Positions 22,229 to 22,404 of a DNA stretch of 22,404 bases are shown piece by piece. The stretch's first letter is position 1. Each line of letters opens with the position of its first letter. Location: IMG/VR virus record IMGVR_UViG_3300047478_000033, positions 1 to 22,404 of that record, one strand, 5' to 3'. The translations under genes and the position numbers were made by a program. This DNA comes from a virus. The notes beneath the pieces are model-generated. The model saw only the letters and a program-made list of their open reading frames with translations. It was not told the origin of the DNA and searched no databases.

Positions 22229-22404
22229 GTATTTCGACTACCGCTACCCGCGCTGAAATTGTAACGCTGTACAACGCTGTTGTGAAGCTGGAGATTTCGC
22301 TTCGCCAGATAGTTGATGGCTCTGGTTCGCCAGCTGCCCCAGGTCGCTTCACGGCTGCTCAGGTTGATACCCTGGCTCAGGCTGTTGAAGACGCTATTAA
22401 CGCT
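22225..22404 (+). CDS. Hypothetical protein, 3' truncated by window (60 codons visible)
   Basis: The ATG at 22225 overlaps the o-spanin stop as ATGA and has AAGGAAA at 22214-22220, so it is a true start. Visible sequence: MSISTTATRAEIVTLYNAVV, followed by a helix-prone region and AAQVDTLAQAVEDAINA. The frame is open to the window edge. No family was recognised. phiKMV-like genomes carry one or two small unassigned genes after the spanins, near the terminal repeat. Confidence 0.75.
   Translation, partial: MSISTTATRAEIVTLYNAVVKLEISLRQIVDGSGSPAAPGRFTAAQVDTLAQAVEDAINA

Noticed and set aside
1-22404. tRNA genes, CRISPR arrays, insertion sequences, integrase or attachment sites
   Set aside because: None were recognised on either strand. 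The only long repeat seen is the template/variable pair, and all genes fit a compact virulent-phage late region.

Overview
This window looks like the late (structural, packaging and lysis) half of a lytic T7-supergroup podophage (Autographiviridae). All recognised genes are on the + strand. The order is single-subunit RNA polymerase 3' end, head genes, tail tubes, internal virion proteins, tail fibre, terminases, then holin, endolysin and spanins. Having the polymerase immediately upstream of the structural genes, the lysozyme domain on the gp15-like internal protein, and a signal-arrest-release (SAR) type endolysin are traits of the phiKMV-like branch rather than of T7 itself. The overlapping spanin pair implies a Gram-negative host. 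The host genus cannot be named from the sequence. The preference for TCG serine and CTG leucine codons in the capsid gene hints at a fairly GC-rich host.

Layout: 2-1066 is the C-terminal part of the phage RNA polymerase. 1067-1184 is a purine-rich intergenic stretch. 1185-2117 holds three small genes: an unknown one, a GNAT-like one and a gp6.7/gp7.3-like one. 2114-5588 is portal, scaffold and major capsid, closed by a strong rho-independent terminator at 5600-5631. 5646-8541 is tail tube A and B. 8508-15178 is a cupin-like protein and three internal virion proteins, the second carrying a GH24 lysozyme domain. 15181-16272 is a T7-type tail fibre.

The exceptional region is 16283-18665, a diversity-generating retroelement (DGR) set between the tail fibre and the terminase. 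A protein resembling the Bordetella phage BPP-1 major tropism determinant (Mtd) carries a variable repeat (VR, 17193-17324) at its C-terminus. A non-coding template repeat (TR, 17364-17495) lies 171 bases downstream. By hand alignment the two differ at 31 of 132 positions. Thirty of those are at adenines of the TR (14 A>G, 9 A>C, 7 A>T) and only one, near the 3' end, is at a non-adenine. A reverse transcriptase with the DGR-type IGNYTSQ motif and a YCDD active site follows at 17640-18665, after a 144-nt spacer. This is the signature of adenine-specific mutagenic retrohoming, here rewriting a receptor-binding protein in a phage with its own RNA polymerase. No Avd-like accessory gene was recognised.

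After the DGR come a small acidic protein, the terminase small and large subunits, a small holin, an SAR endolysin, overlapping i-spanin and o-spanin genes, and the start of an unknown gene cut by the window edge. No tRNA, CRISPR array, insertion sequence or integrase was seen. The genes are very tightly packed: only four gaps exceed 50 bases.
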